Assembly: GCF_028389875.1 (NCBI RefSeq)
Contig: NC_084702.1
Span: 71,273,582-71,337,581 of the forward strand
DNA from: Rhea pennata
Taxonomy: Eukaryota; Chordata; Aves; Rheiformes; Rheidae
Reading direction: 5' to 3'
Length of the DNA stretch: 64,000 bases
Shown: piece by piece, positions 1 to 13,269 of the stretch
Position numbering within the stretch: the stretch's first letter is position 1
Layout of the letters: each line of letters starts with the position of its first letter
Position numbers and translations under genes: made by a program
The notes under the pieces: generated by a model
What the model saw: only the letters and a program-made list of their open reading frames with translations
The model's database searches: none
What the model was told of the DNA's origin: nothing

Positions 1-1
1 C

Positions 2-3000
2 TTGCCCCCAGAGCGCAGCACAGACTCCGGCCTGTCCCAGCCAGGTGGAGAGGCAGCCTTGGAGCCTTCCTCACAACGCTGCACTCACCGCAGCATCCTC
101 ATGGGCTACAACGAGACAGAGATCAAGCGCCAGAAGGTTTACCAGGTCTCCATCTTCTCCCATCTCTCCAGCTCCTCTGATAGCACAGAGCAGCGGACAG
201 GCAACCGGCCAGCCATTAAGAGGGGATACCCCGAGCAGCGAACTCCGGAAGGGGGACGGGATCCCAAACGAACTCACTGGGGTGGTGGGGGGGCAGATGT
301 CAAGTGGGACGGGGGTTCTGAACAGGATTCCCTGGATGATGACGATGCCTTTGAGGATGGTCTGCTGGTGGAGGAGCTGTCCCTGTGCGGCTCTGCCCAG
401 CACTTCTCTCACAGTGGGCTGCGAGTGGTGGAGCACCGATGTGAGGGCAGCCCGAGCCACAGTCCCAAGGCCAGCAGAGAGGACAGGTCACAGGGTGCCT
501 CGTCCTCCTGGCCACAGCACATTGCTTGCAGTACTTTGCACAGAAGAGACAGTTGCCCTGCCCTGCCAGGGGATCAGCCCGGAGATTACGGGGAGAACGG
601 GGAGCGGGCAAGTGGCCACAACCTACTTGAACTTGATTTGCACAATATTGCACAAACACCCCAGGCAGACTCTGGTGGGAAGAGAGAGAAGCTGGAGGGC
701 AGCCCTGCTCATAGCAGCAGGACAGGCAGAGAAGGAGAATGGCCAGCGATGGCCAACGGGTGCAAGGAGCCCCCAGCTCCTCAGACAGCACTCAGCCCTG
801 AGCCTAGCAGCCTGAGCTCCTTGGAGAAGACACCCTGTGGGAGCAGCCGGCTCAGCAGGAGCAGCTGCCCAGCCAAACGAAAGCTGCTGCCTGCTGGGGA
901 GGTTGCAGCTGACTCCTGCTCGGAGGACGAGAGCCTGTCCCCACTGGCGAGGAAGAAGAGGGCCCTGCCATGCCATCCAGTGCCCACAGCCTGCCGCAGC
1001 ACCGATGCCAAGGGGGCTCCTTTCTGGAATCACTTGCTTCCAGCAGCCAAGGTGAGTGTCACTCACGAGGGATGGGAAGAGGCAGGGAGCAGACTGGGGA
1101 CGCCCAGAGCTCAGGGTCGTGCTTGTTGGCACGAGGCCTATAGTGGCACAGCACCCTGTCGTGTCCCAGTGCCATAGCACTGGGACAAGCAGGGCAGGGG
1201 CTGCCAGCCAGCCCTGAGGTGTGTGGTCTGTAGGTTGTCACTGGCTCTCAACCTACAGTGGTCACTGGATCAGCCCTTTGCAACCAGCTCTCTGGCATGG
1301 TAAGAGCCTTGTACAGGGAGGATGCTACCTCCCCATGACTGCAGGAGCTGGAGACACAGGCGGGTGGCTATTGGCTGCAGCCAGGTCAGCGTCTGACAGC
1401 TTCACGTTAAGCCTGACCTGTTGTCTGGCTTACTGTGAGCAGGTGTCTTCTGTGTGTCTGGGGAGGAGGAAGGAGAAGGATGGGGACTGCTTTGGCCTCT
1501 GTCCATGACATCTGTCATGGTGCTGGGCCTGCTGGGCAAGGGCTTGGTGGCATGGAGCAGGGCTGGATGGCTCTGGCCTGGGAATGGGAGACCTGATGCT
1601 GTGTGCAGAGACTGCCAGCTGCTCTGTGGTACTGGGATGCCTCTTGTGTGTCGTCAGGATGCCACAAGTCCTCAGAGATGTGGCCAGACCCCTGGGGTTT
1701 CCAACCACTGTGGTAGCTCAGGAGCAGCCTGCAATTCCACCCTGTTCACCATCTCCTCCTGACCAGATCCATGCCTCTATGGTAACCTGCTGGCCAACGT
1801 AGCACCAGGTTCATGGCAGAGCCAGCACACTTCCGTCCTTCCATGGGACATCCCATGGTACAGAGACTGACAGGGACACACAGCAGAGATGCACTGTTTT
1901 GAAGACTGGCAGTGCCATCGGCACAGCACAGCTCTGTCCCTGCCCTTGCACCCTTTAGGGTGACTGTCCCCCAGCCTGCCTGCCCCCAGCACGGCCCTCC
2001 CAGAGCATGGCCCTCTGGCAGCTTCCCTCGAGCCTCCAGCTCGGTCATGTCAGCCGGATCCGTCATCCCTTTGTGTTGTGCTGCCCTTTGTGTGGCTTCC
2101 AGAAAGGAAAATCCCTGAAAAGGGGACACCCTGTAAAAGGAGGCAGCAGTGTGGTCCTAGCTTTAATGCCCCCTTCTACTGCATAGAGGCCTAGCTGTGG
2201 GCAGGGGTGGGCAAGCATGACCCTATGCCCAGCAGCATTGCCATGGGCTTTGCATGAATCACCTGGGACTGGAGTTTGGCCTGGACTGGCCAGGGAGCTC
2301 TGTGGTATGTGATACCATTCCCTGGGATGTGCAAGGGGGTGTTTGTGCCTGGGTCTGTCTGTCTGTCTGCAGTGGTTTTTGGCAGTGTAAGGGCAGCGTT
2401 ATCTCCTTTCATGTTTCCCCAGTGGGTCTAGCTGGGAGACCCATTTCTCAGGGTGGGAGGCAAGTGGCTAAGCAAGACAACCTTGGCCTGGCTGAAAACA
2501 CCTCCTTCCCCGGTGGGAAGGACAGCCCCTTTAAGAGGGTAAGGACGTGCTCTTGGAGCTGAGTCCTGGTTTGGACAGCCCTGTGTCCCCAGCAGGGACT
2601 GCCGATGGCTCCCTGGGGCAGGGGGAGGCTGCACACGGGAGCCTGGCCGATCCACTGGGGCTGTTTGGGGGCTGCGGGGCAAGGAGGGGATGGCACCTCC
2701 TGGAGGTGCACAGCCCTCAGTTGCTGCCTGAACACAGCTCTTGGTCTTGCATCCCCCCAGAGCTCTGCAGATTGCACTACAGTCGGGAGGAGGCTGAAGA
2801 GCGGGCTGCGCCTCAAATCGTGAGTGTCCTGGCAGCCCTGAAGCCCTGCCTACCTTGGAGCAGGGTCCTGGGTGCACCAGTGTGGGCTCTGGGTGCACAG
2901 CAATTCCAGCACCCTACAGCCATGTGGGAGGGTCAGGATTGGGGTTAATCTCTGTCCTTTTCCTGTGCCAGGCATCTCCCCTCCACAAGACCCCGGGCTG

Positions 3001-5883
3001 TGGGGTGGAGGGGAGGTTCTGCTGCACCTCGTGGAGTAGGAAATTCTGTTCAACCTCTGTTATAGAGAGAGACGGGGGGCCCAGAGAGAGAGACAGGGCT
3101 TGTTTCTGCCAGGTAAGGGCCCACACCCTGGGGACACAGGGAGCACAGGGCTGCCTGCTCTCTGGCTTAGTGCTCATGTTCTCTCCTCTCTCAAAGGCGA
3201 CATCTCCGGAGCAGCCTCCGGAGGGGGACCCGGCCCTCTGCAGCCCCCTGGACCACCACCACTGTCAGTCATGCTCTGCTGGGCAACTTTGAGGTAACGG
3301 CACCTGTGCTGTGACTGCCCGCTGGTGCAGGAGGGAGGGAGTCAAGCCCTGCAGGTTGTGAGCTGGGCTGAGAACAGGGCCTAAGTTGCTGAGCCCAATG
3401 GGAGCATGCTGCTTTGTACAGCAGCTGGCACAGGGTTGGGTTGCCTCTCCCAAAGGGCCTCACTTACGCTGGCTGCGTGGAGTGGCATCTGTCCCCTGGC
3501 AGGACAGCGCTCTCCAGCAGATCCTGGCATGATGCACCAGGCTGAACTTGTCCCCAGGACCTTATTGAGAGGGCTGCTGCAGACTCGCCAAGCTAGGATG
3601 CTCGCACTTATTCTTGGTGTTAGGTGGCTGATTTCATCCCACCTATTCAAGGATGGAGTCCATCTCAGAAACAGCAGCTAAGGTCCCTCACAGGAAGTCG
3701 CAGGAGAGCCTAGAGCTGTGTGAGAGCAGGCAGATGTGTGCTCATGGTGGAGACGGAGGTGATTTCACGTGTAGCTTGGGGTGAGGGGCAGGCCCAGTAT
3801 TTGAAGGTCTGTAACACTTCCCTCCTCTCTTAGGAGTCCATCCTGAAGGGCCGCTTCGCACCATCAGGGAGGATTGAGGGTTTCACAGCAGAGATTGGAG
3901 CCAGTGGCTCCTACTGTCCACAGCATGTCACCCTGCCTGTCAACGTTACCTACTTCGACATCTCTGAACACAGCGCACCCTCGCCTTTCCTGGTACGCCA
4001 GTGAGGGAGGGCTGGGCCAGCGGGGGAGGTGAGCAGGCCCTGGACATCCTCTGGGGGTGCTCTGCTCTTGGGAACATGGCACAAGCAACCACGTATCCCA
4101 GGAGCCTCAGCACATGTCTGTGCTGTGGCACCAGCCACGCCAAGGTCTGCTGCAGGGAGACAGAGGAGCGATATTTAACCCACGAGGCAAAGGAAGAGGC
4201 AGACTTCAGATCTGTGACAGGGCCTGCTGCTGTCCAGCTATCTTGTGGCTGCTGCTTTGCCATCACCTTTGTGTTGCTGCTTGTTCGCTTTCTGGTCTAG
4301 AGGGAGACTAAGCTGAGCATCCTCTTGCAGCCTGCCCCCAGTTGCCTTGTCCCACAATCTGCTGGTGAGAGGGGCTCTGGGCCCCATATCAGAGCCCAGC
4401 TAGGCTTTCCATGGGCCTTTGCCCTCTCTCACTTGCTGTTTTTTTGCCCCAGGGAGTGATTGATTTGGAGGCCTTGGGAAAGAAGGGTTACAGTGTCCCC
4501 AAAGCTGGAACCATCCAAGTGGTGAGTCATCCCCTGGCCTCTTGCAGCACAGTGCAGAGGAGGTCTGGGTGGGCTCCTGTTGCTTTGGAGCATCCCTGGG
4601 ATAGAAGTGCTCCATTCTATTGTTTTGGTGGGGCAACTGCTAGAAAGTTCTGTGCGGAGCAAGTGTATGGCCACCAAGAGAGCCCTGTGGAGGGAAGCAT
4701 GGGGTCCTCAGGGGGCTGGCAGGGAGAAAAGGGGATGGAGGACACAAAGAAGGAAGAGGTTGATGAGAAGGGATGGGTCTCAACAGCAGAGCTTGTGTCT
4801 CATGCCCATCCCCATGGGGATGAGATGGGAGCACGGGAGTAGAGATAGGAGGAAGGGACTTACCTGAAAGCTGTGGTGTCTGAGCTGTGTGCACTGGCTC
4901 TTCTGTAAGAGAGAGAAACTGGAAAAGAGCTGGACCTTGGGCTACACGCTCTGGGGCTGGTGTGGGGCAAGGAGCCCTTAGGCCTTAGGCACTGTGGCCC
5001 TTTGGCCTCTTGGCACTGCCCCAAGATGCCCTAGGCCTGCCCTATGGGTCTGTGCCCTGGGCACTTCCTAGTCTGAACCCCCTGCCCCTCCATCTCTGCT
5101 CCCAGACCTTATTTAACCCCAACAAGACTGTGGTGAAGATGTTCTTGGTGACGTACGACTTCCAGGACATGCCGGCCAACCACATGACCTTCCTACGCCA
5201 CCGCATCTTCTTGGTGCCTGTGGGGGAAGAGGAGGGAGCCGCCGTGGCCTCCAGCAACCCACCAGGCACTGGCCTGCCCCGCAGGGTCCTCTGCTACCTG
5301 ATGCACCTGAGGTAGGGCAGGCCGGGAGGGATGGATGGATAGCTGGTCTGGGCTCACTACTGGACTCACAGGCCCCTCTCCCATGTGTCCCTGCCTCCTC
5401 CAAACCTGCAGGCTCTGCTGCTTTTACGGGAAGACAGCCTGACTTGGTAGCCCTGGGGAGGAGCAGGGAATGGTTGCCATCTGCACTATAAGGGCTGCAG
5501 AGAGGTTGGAGCTGTCCTCCTGCCCTAGGTTTTTGCCTCTCTGGAGGCAGGCAGAGTAGTGGTCAATTTGACCAGGAGCATAAGTAGGCGAGGGAGATGG
5601 TGGGAAGAAGCTTCCTGGGTTGCAGTTGTGCTCGCCTGCCGTGCTTCACTGTCACCAGGTCCCTCTGAGGCTGCCACATCCTTGCTTGAAAGTCTGAGGT
5701 TCTTCTGATCTGCTTTCCTCTCTGTTTAGGTTTCATAGCTCCAAGTCAGGGAAGATCTACCTTCACAACGACATCCGGCTGCTCTTTTCCCGCAAGTCAA
5801 TCGAGGTCGACTCGGGGATCCCCTATGAACTGAAATCCTTTACGGAGATGCCAAGGAACCCTTGCTACTCACCCTGGGCCTGA
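2..5883 (+). CDS. ATOSB: ATOSB (FAM214B), atos homolog B, 5' partial
   Basis: Exons 2-1051, 2761-2819, 3197-3293, 3834-3992, 4453-4521, 5106-5311 and 5730-5883 (stop TGA 5881-5883) have GT-AG introns and join in one frame, giving 597 residues. The human protein starts only about a dozen residues before the first residue seen here, so the start codon should lie just upstream of the window. The match to human FAM214B covers the early MGY...VYQVSIF block, KRKLLPAGE, FW(N/S)HLLP, the LLGNFE-RFAPSG-IEGFTAEIGASGSYCPQHVTLP core (about residues 397-455) and the C-terminal MFLVT...FLRHR...LLFSR region (about 485-590). The family carries a DUF4210-type core and a C-terminal 'Chromosome_seg' domain. Fly Atossa is a nuclear transcription regulator; the same role here is inferred. 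The first exon (350 codons) encodes a low-complexity, Ser/Pro-rich, probably disordered region longer than in human (whole human protein about 538 aa). Introns show no recognised repeats. Confidence 0.95.
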
Positions 5884-7396
5884 GCGCGGAGCCATCTGAC
5901 CTTCTCCATCTCCCAGGGCCACTGGGGAGCATCCAGCCCAGCACTTCAGAGAGATGAGTAAAGGGCCGGAGAGCAGGCACCACCTTGAAGTATCACCGTC
6001 CGCACATGGCTTCGTCCTTCCAAGCACTGTGGACATCATGGCTGTGCCCTCTGGCAGGGCTGGAATCACCAAGGGGGCTTTGCAAGGAGGGGCAGGGGGT
6101 AGTGAGCTCCAGAGACATGTCCAGGTCTTTTGCCAGTGCTGCTCCAAGCTCAGAGATGTGGCTGGGGTTGAGGCGGGAGCTAAGCCTGGAAGGGGGGACT
6201 CAAGGTGAGGCTGCTTGCCCCAGGCCCTGGGCTGGGGAGCAAGAAGTGCAGAAGGGTTTGTATTTATTAGTATTTATTGTTGCTGGGAGTGTGGAGGAGG
6301 CTTGTGCGGACGATTGTAGGTGCTGCTCTTCCCCTACAGCCCTCTTGGCTTCACAGGCACTGCCCAGGCCGTGGGCAGGCTGTGCTCACCACTGTGGGGC
6401 TGCCGGTAGTGGGGCAGGGCTGTGGGGACTGTGAGGGTCGCCAGCAGTGGCAAACACCTTGGGCTGTGGAAGAAGAGGGCAACTGACCTGTTGGAGGGGA
6501 CAGGGCACAGCTCCCCTGCACAGAGGCTGTGTTAAAAACCCCGGGAGAGGCTGAGATTTGAGCAGCGTTTCTGCTGGGCCTGCCTCGCTGCAGGGAGCGT
6601 GGGGAAGCCTGTGCTTTCACTGCATCCCCTTTAGGGCAAGCCAGGCCCCAAGAAGCCTGGGGCTGGCAGGGAAGTGGCTGTTGCCAGAGATTTGGATGTG
6701 ACATGAAGGAACAGGGACCTGGGGGCTCTCTGGAAGAGCAGGGGCAGCCCTTCCAGCAAGGGCCTCCGGAGCCTGTGTGCACTGCAGATTTGGGAGAAGG
6801 TGGAGATCCCCAAAGGATCTTGGCCTTGTGCTGTCTGTGCATGTGTGGAGTGAATCCTGTCGCCCTTGCAGCTGTCGGGAATCTGCTTTGGCCAAAGACT
6901 TGCCAGCAGCATGATCAGCTGGTGGCAGAGGTGGAGGAGGCCTCGCTGGGTCCCGGGGTAGCATGGGAACCAGAGGAAGCAGCAGAGGGAATCGAACCAG
7001 CAGCTTTGGGCTGGATGTGCAGAAAGGGGGTGGGGAGTATCCGGAGCGGTATCTTTTTCTGTCCCCAAGACTTGGGAAAGGTGTGCAAGAACATGTTAAG
7101 CCGGGGGGGGGAGGGGGGGTGTCAGGGACGAAGTCTGAGCTGCTGCTGGGCTTTTGGCGGAGCCCCAGCCAGGATCTCTGAGAAGGGAGGAGGAGGGGGC
7201 CAGGGCCGCAGCCTCCCTGCAGCTGCCCCCAGCGCGGGCTCCCCGGGGGCCGGGAGGGCGCGGGAGGGAGGCACCGGCCAGGGCCCTGCACCCGCACCGG
7301 GCCCAGGCGCACAGGGGGTGCTGCCACAGCGGGAACCGGAGAGCCGTGGGAGCAGCTGCATCCGGTACTTTTTGTGTTTGTTTTTAATTTAATAAA
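5884..7396 (+). other. ATOSB: ATOSB 3' untranslated region
   Basis: About 1.5 kb from the ATOSB stop to the first convincing poly(A) signal at 7391. It contains an AU-rich TATTTATTAGTATTTATTG stretch near 6260-6280, a possible stability element, and becomes G-rich after 7100. The long open frames on either strand here have no family resemblance and look like GC-driven chance. Confidence 0.7.
7391..7396 (+). terminator. ATOSB: Poly(A) signal of ATOSB
   Basis: AATAAA preceded by a T-rich stretch (TTTTTGTGTTTGTTTTTAAT) and followed by GT-rich sequence (GCTGTTTTGGAC). It is the only canonical signal I see between the ATOSB stop and the STOML2 start. Confidence 0.8.
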
Positions 7397-7429
7397 CGCT
7401 GTTTTGGACACCGAGCCCTGGCTCTGCGC

Positions 7430-7990
7430 GTGCCGCGGCCCAGAGGCGCCCGCCGCGGCTCGGCCGCCGCCGTTCGGCCCGGGTCGGGGCGCGCCAACGC
7501 GCCTGCGGAACCTGCGCGAGCGGCCGCCGCCCCCGGGGGGACGCGGCGAGCGGCGCGCCCGGAAGAGCCGGGCGCTGAGGGCGCTCCGCGCGCGCGTCTC
7601 GCTGGTGGCGGCCGGGGAGGCGCCGTGGCGCGCCGGCCCGCGCGGAAGCGTTTCCGCGGGGACGCCTTTGGGCGACGGGCCAACCCCCCCCCCCCCCCCA
7701 TCGCTTCCGGAGGCGGGAGGGCCGGGCCCGGCGGAGCGGCGGCGGCGGCGGCGGGATGCTGGCGCGGGCGGGGCGCGAGGCCGGACGGGGCCTGCTGCAG
7801 GTGGGAGCGGGGGGATGGAGGCGAGGGGGGGGCCGCGCCCGGGGGCCGGAGGGCCGCGCCCGGGGGAGCCGGGCCGCGGAGGGCCTCCGCGGTGAGGGGG
7901 CGCCCGGCGTGGCGGCGGGGCCGGGGCCGGAGCGCGGCGGGGGAGCGCGGCGCCCCGTCGCAGGCAGCTCCTGGCTGCAGGCCGCAGGTT
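7430..7990 (+). promoter_or_regulatory. STOML2: CpG-island promoter of STOML2
   Basis: Very GC- and CpG-rich block spanning the first coding exon (7756-7800) and the start of intron 1. No TATA box is evident. A run of sixteen C at 7684-7699 lies 57 bp before the ATG, in the 5' UTR or core promoter. The island begins directly after the ATOSB poly(A) signal, so the upstream terminator and this promoter share only about 350 bp. Confidence 0.85.
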
Positions 7991-10900
7991 TTCACGCTGT
8001 TCCCCTTCCTTTCCGCAGCGCTCCCAACAGCTGAAGCGCGCAGCGTGGCTGGCGCCGGTGCCGCGGCGCTGGAACTCGGGCCTGCCCGTGAACATCGGGG
8101 TGCTCTTCGTGCCGCAGCAGGAGGCTTGGGTGGTGGAGAGGATGGGCAAGTTCCACCGAATCCTCGAGCCTGTAAGGAGCTGCTTTTCTCTCCTTCCGGA
8201 CTCAGCAGGTTCCTATAGCCGTAGAGAAACACTTGCTTTGCCTGGGGACTTAGGGGATGCTTGGAGCACCTGCGTCTCTTCTTCCAGATTGCAATTTTTG
8301 TAGTTGTCTGTGGTCTCATTTTGTTTGGTGGGGTATTAAAAGCAGTGATAATTCTAGATTTTCCTTGTGCGTGAAGCATGTTTGCTCTGTCTGAACTATC
8401 TGCAGCATGTAGTGCGCTTGGGCAGCCCTCTCTAGTATGGCTGAGCTCTCTGGGTAGAAAAATCTCTGCTGGCTTCCAGGCTCAGTGCTCTAATCTAGGC
8501 CTTAAGTGCTGCTCTTTTCCCAGGGTTTGAACTTTCTCATCCCTTTGCTGGATCGGATTCGTTACGTGCAAAGTCTTAAGGAAATCGTCATTAACGTCCC
8601 AGAGCAGTCTGCAGTTACTCTGGGTAAGTAAGGAAGAGTTTGTCTATCCTGCTGCTTTCCTCCTCCTCCACTTGGGAAGAGCAAGGGACAGTACAGGGAA
8701 GAGTGGAAATGTCCCAATGTCATACAGTCAGCCCTGTCCTTGGGGACCCAGCTTGACTGTACTCGTGGCTTTGAGCCTGGGGGAACCCTTGGAGGAACTT
8801 TTTGCCCTCTCCCCTGGGCTGCTGCTACCCCTTCTGGCTGGGTTGACTAGAGCTAGGCAGGAATCTGTTTTTCAGATCTCAAATGTTTTCCTGTATTGAA
8901 CCAGGAAAAATCTGTCCTCAGTTTTTGTACATGTAAAAATTTCAAATGTGTTTAACTGATATCTCTGTTGCAGTTCCAGTATTAAGGGGTCTTTTTTGTT
9001 TATTTCTTTAATCTTTTAAGACAACTACAATATAAAATATTTTGATCTGCAAATCTGAGACTTCTTGTGTGTAAAAATGTCAAAATGAGACATTTTGCAT
9101 GTAATGTTAGGGTCCTTCTTACAAAGCCTTTCATATTGGGAGATCTCTTTGAGCTGCTCCCTCTCTCTATGCTGTGTTGCTGATGCCAGGAAGGAAGGAG
9201 ATGGCCCTGCCCAGCCCTGCTAATCCTGTCAGGGGAAGGGGGCGTTTGCTGTTTTACTTTGCTGCTCCAGTGACAGGATACACTGTTCTTTCCTGGCAGA
9301 TAACGTCACCCTGCAGATTGACGGCGTCCTCTATCTGCGGGTCATGGACCCGTACAAGGTACCGTTCCTGTTCTGCTAAGTGCCTGAACCTGGAGGCACG
9401 AGGCAATGTTCAGTCTCCGGGAGTCTGTGAATGCTCTGGGCGTGGTCTGTGTTTGGTGCGTTGCCGGCGGCTGGCTGCCGTGCCGCAGACCCTGGGGGCA
9501 CAGCACACTCACTGGCTCACTTTTCTGAGACGTGCACTTCAGCCTCTGTCCAACGCGCTGTGCTCTGTGGGACGGGGGGGCCGAGCGCCCCATTTCCTGA
9601 GGTCCCTCTATGAAAGGGAAGAGGGGAAGGCAGATCTTGGCTCCACGTTCTGTATTTCCATGGCGGGGATGCCTGTGGCAGGCATCTGGTCTGAGCACCG
9701 TTTGCTAATTCTGCCTCTTTCAGAGTTCTCTTTCAGCACCCATACAATTTCTTTTGTTTTTTGTTTCTGCTGTCCAGGCCAGTTATGGGGTGGAGGATCC
9801 TGAGTATGCAGTGACCCAGCTGGCCCAGACTACCATGAGATCCGAACTGGGCAAACTCTCCCTCGACAGAGTCTTCCGGGTGAGCTGGGGAGAGGAGTCG
9901 TATTGCTGCCAGCTTCTAGCAGCATCTCTCAAACTCCTGCAGGCCCTGTGCAGACAGTGTGATGCACTTAAGAGCAAAACTCGCTCTTGTTTAGAGCGCT
10001 CCTGGCATCCTTTCCATCAGCCTGTCGGCAAACCTTTGGGGATGGGTCTTGCTGTGGTTGTTCTGCTTGATGGGAGCTAGTTTTGCCCTGCCCTGAGTTA
10101 GTCAGAAAGAGGCAATGGGTGGTGTGTGCCCAGTCCCTACTGCTTGGCTGTGTCCCTCTTGAGTTAATGACTCTTTGCTCCAGGCCCAGTGGTGAGTATG
10201 CTCACTGACCTGGCTCAGGGTGTTGGTGACCTTGTGTTGCATGTGTTGCATTTATTGGATAGAAGCAGGAGCTGTTTGCACTTCTGGGAGATGTTTATAT
10301 CCAGAGGTACACCAGATATTTGCTTCTCACCAGTTCCAGCTCTGGGCACTGCGTGCCTCAGGAGAAGGCGACCGGGAAAGGCTTGGCCCTGCCTTGCGCC
10401 TGCGGAACTGGAGTTTTCTGGCTGACCTTGGCCCATGAAGGGAGGGGTCTGACTGTTTTTCCTTCTGACCCCTGTCTCATCCCGTGCGCCTCTCTTTCCG
10501 CCATTTTCCTTTGTGCCTTGCAGGAGCGTGAGTCCCTCAACGCCAGCATTGTGGATGCTATCAACCAGGCCTCAGACTACTGGGGCATCCGGTGCCTACG
10601 CTACGAGATTAAGGACATCCATGTGCCCCCACGCGTGAAGGAGTCCATGCAGATGCAGGTTTGGTGGTCTGGGGCAGACTGGAATGAGAGAAAAGCATCC
10701 CCTTCCATGCAGCATAGCTGTTCTTTTTCCAGAGCTGGCTGCATTGGGTCCTCCTGCCGTGAGGGAAGCTGTGGGTACTTCGACTTTGGCTGCAAACATG
10801 TGTCCACTAAGCAAATAATTCCCACCCTTATTTCTGCAGTGGTGGCCCCTGCCTCATCCTCAAAAGCCATGCCAGCTCACCTTAAAATTCCTAGGGCTCT

Positions 10901-13101
10901 GAGGGCAGCAAATCCCAGAGCTCTGAGGGTCTCCCCTTGCAAAAACCTGGGAGCCAGGTCCCAGGGCAGGTGTTGGCCTTAAGCTGCCTGCCCTGCTGGA
11001 AGGGGAGGAGGGGGAAGCATGCTATCCTGCGCAGAACCAGTGGGTCAGTACTTGCTCTTGGGAGCAGTTTCCTCGTGCTGTGGGCTGTGGTGCTCAGCAC
11101 TGCTACGAGAAGCACCCTGCACTAAGTCACCGTAGGTGGCGGGGGGAAGAGAACACCCAGTACTGTGGTATCATGTCGTATTGTGACCTGTGCTCACTAC
11201 TGCAGTGAGCTGAGGCTGGGAAGGAGATCCAGCTTCACTGGGGCTCACTCCATGTTTCATGGCTGTGTTCTCGTCCCCTGCTTAGCCACGCCCGCCAAAG
11301 CAGGAGTGTGGGAGCATGTCCTTGCTGTGCTTGCCCCGTGGATGGGATGTCCCCCCCCCCCCGGCTGTGGCAGACAGGCATCCAACCTGTGTTTGCAGGT
11401 GGAGGCGGAGCGACGGAAGCGAGCGACGGTGCTGGAGTCGGAGGGGACCCGGGAATCTGCTATCAATGTGGCTGAGGGGCAGAAGCAGGCCCAGATCCTG
11501 GCATCAGAAGCTGAAAAGGCTGAACAGATCAACAAAGCTGCTGGTAGTGCCTTGGCCTAGAACATGCCATGAGCGCCAGGGCTTGGGGGCATCTGTAGCC
11601 CTCTGTACTGAGGGGAGACACTCCCTGAGAGCAGATTGTGTCACTGTCTGTGTGCTCTGTGGGCTGCCTGGCGAGCCAGGCTCTCCCTTGGCTCCTCTGG
11701 CTGATTCCTCCCTGCCGGGGCCCTCAGGCTGTGCTCTGGCTGGTGTTGCTGCCCTGCAAGCTGGGGCAGCAGGAGGTGCGTTGCAGGGAGGATCGTTGTT
11801 AGGGAAGGGGAGACTTTTGGGGCATGAGGCGGCAGTTGTGACGTGTGCTCTGCTGTGCTTCGTTCCAGGAGAAGCCAACGCCATGCTGGTCAAGGCCAGG
11901 GCCAAGGCTGAGGCTATTCAGCTCCTGGCGGCTGCTCTGGCGCAGCAGGTGAGTGGTGGTTCCTTGGGGCAGCCAAAGCACTGGTGCTAGCACAGGGGGA
12001 GGTGGACTGGAGGCCAGGGCAGCGTTTGGCTTTCCCTGGGACACTCCTTGCCAGCTTCACTGGCAGCAAGGAGCTTTGCAGTCTTGAAAGTTGCTGCAGC
12101 AGGGTGTGCTGCAGGCACGGGCACTTGGTTGCTCACCTCCTTGCTGATGAGCCCTCTGTCCCCAGCATGGCAACGCAGCTGCCTCTCTCTCCGTGGCTGA
12201 GCAGTACGTGAGCGCCTTCTCCAAGCTTGCCAAAGACTCCAACACAGTCCTGCTGCCAGCCAACACTGGCGACGTCACCAACATGGTCGCGCAGGTCAGT
12301 ATGATCAGAGGGACTTTCTTTCTCAGCAGCAGCTGGAGCTTGAGAGAGGTGAAGGTGACAGTTCAGCAGCCCCTAGTTATTGTGGTGGAGGAATTTGGCC
12401 CAGTGGGTGGGTCTGAAATTAATTAATTTCCCAGCTGTGGTCTGGAACACCTGCTTCACAGCACTCGGCAACAAGAGGGTCTCTGCTGTGGCAATCCATG
12501 GCTGAGCCTGAGGTTGCTTGTGGCAATAGCAGACAAGGCCCTTCTCTCCAACCCAGAATAGGATATCTGAAATACAGTGCTGACTTTCTCACTGTCTCTT
12601 TGGGGTGTAAATTTACTTTTCTTTTGCCTCCCCATGCCTTGAGCAGGGCTGAACACAGAACAAGGGTTCAGGTCATCTCCTGGAGGCACCTTTGTTTGCT
12701 GGCAGGAAATGTTCTCAGCAGGGCTTTCTTATGTTGCAGTTCTTATATAGCGTGGCAACATCGAGGCCTTGAACACAGGCCCTTTAGAGGCTGTTGTGTT
12801 CCTGCCTGCTCCATGGGGCCCGCACTGTCCTGTCTTGTCCTGCCATGGCCCTGCAGCAAGGACATTTCCTGCTGTCCTGCAGTGCCCTCTCCAGAGACAG
12901 GGTACCTTCCCTCTGCTGGTAGTGCACAGTTTCTCCTCTCCTCCCTGATGGCTCTTTCACTTCTCCTAGGCCCTGGGCATCTACAGCACACTGACCAAGC
13001 CACAAGCTGTGAAGACACAGGATGAGATACCTCCAGCCCACAAGGATCTCCAGCCCCCCAGCACGGAGGTGCTTAAGGTGGAACAGGCAAAATCCAGCTA
13101 G
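7756..13101 (+). CDS. STOML2: STOML2, stomatin-like protein 2, mitochondrial
   Basis: Ten exons: 7756-7800, 8019-8171, 8524-8623, 9300-9358, 9778-9879, 10524-10658, 11399-11543, 11869-11948, 12166-12294, 12970-13101. They join in frame to 359 aa (human 356). SLP-2 is an inner-membrane SPFH protein that binds cardiolipin and prohibitins and organises protease and respiratory complexes. Residues 1-36 are Arg/Ala/Leu-rich without acids after position 9, a plausible mitochondrial presequence. The SPFH/band-7 domain starts at [15 protein letters not shown] and runs through [20 protein letters not shown] and [15 protein letters not shown] to [12 protein letters not shown] (about 40-198). A charged, Ala/Glu-rich coiled coil follows (about 199-290, [19 protein letters not shown]). 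The C-terminal 40 residues are diverged. The ATG in exon 1 fits the human MLARA start. The exon 6 donor (gtttgg) is weak. Confidence 0.97.
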
Positions 13102-13269
13102 CAGGGCTGGAAGGACACTGGACATATTGCTGTGGCAGCACACCAAGGGAGGGGGATCTGAGCCCAGGGCCTGCCAGGCTACAGGAGATCCTGTCCTGCT
13201 GCTGCCTTCCCCAGTCAGACACTTTTCTTCCTCTTTTGGTTCTTATTTTGTATTTGGATTTAATCATGT

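Noticed and set aside
6617-8379. Long minus-strand open frames (510 and 331 codons) opposite the ATOSB 3' end and STOML2 promoter
   Set aside because: They lie in very GC-rich DNA where stop codons are rare, several frames are open at once, and the product is Pro/Ala/Arg-rich without any family resemblance.
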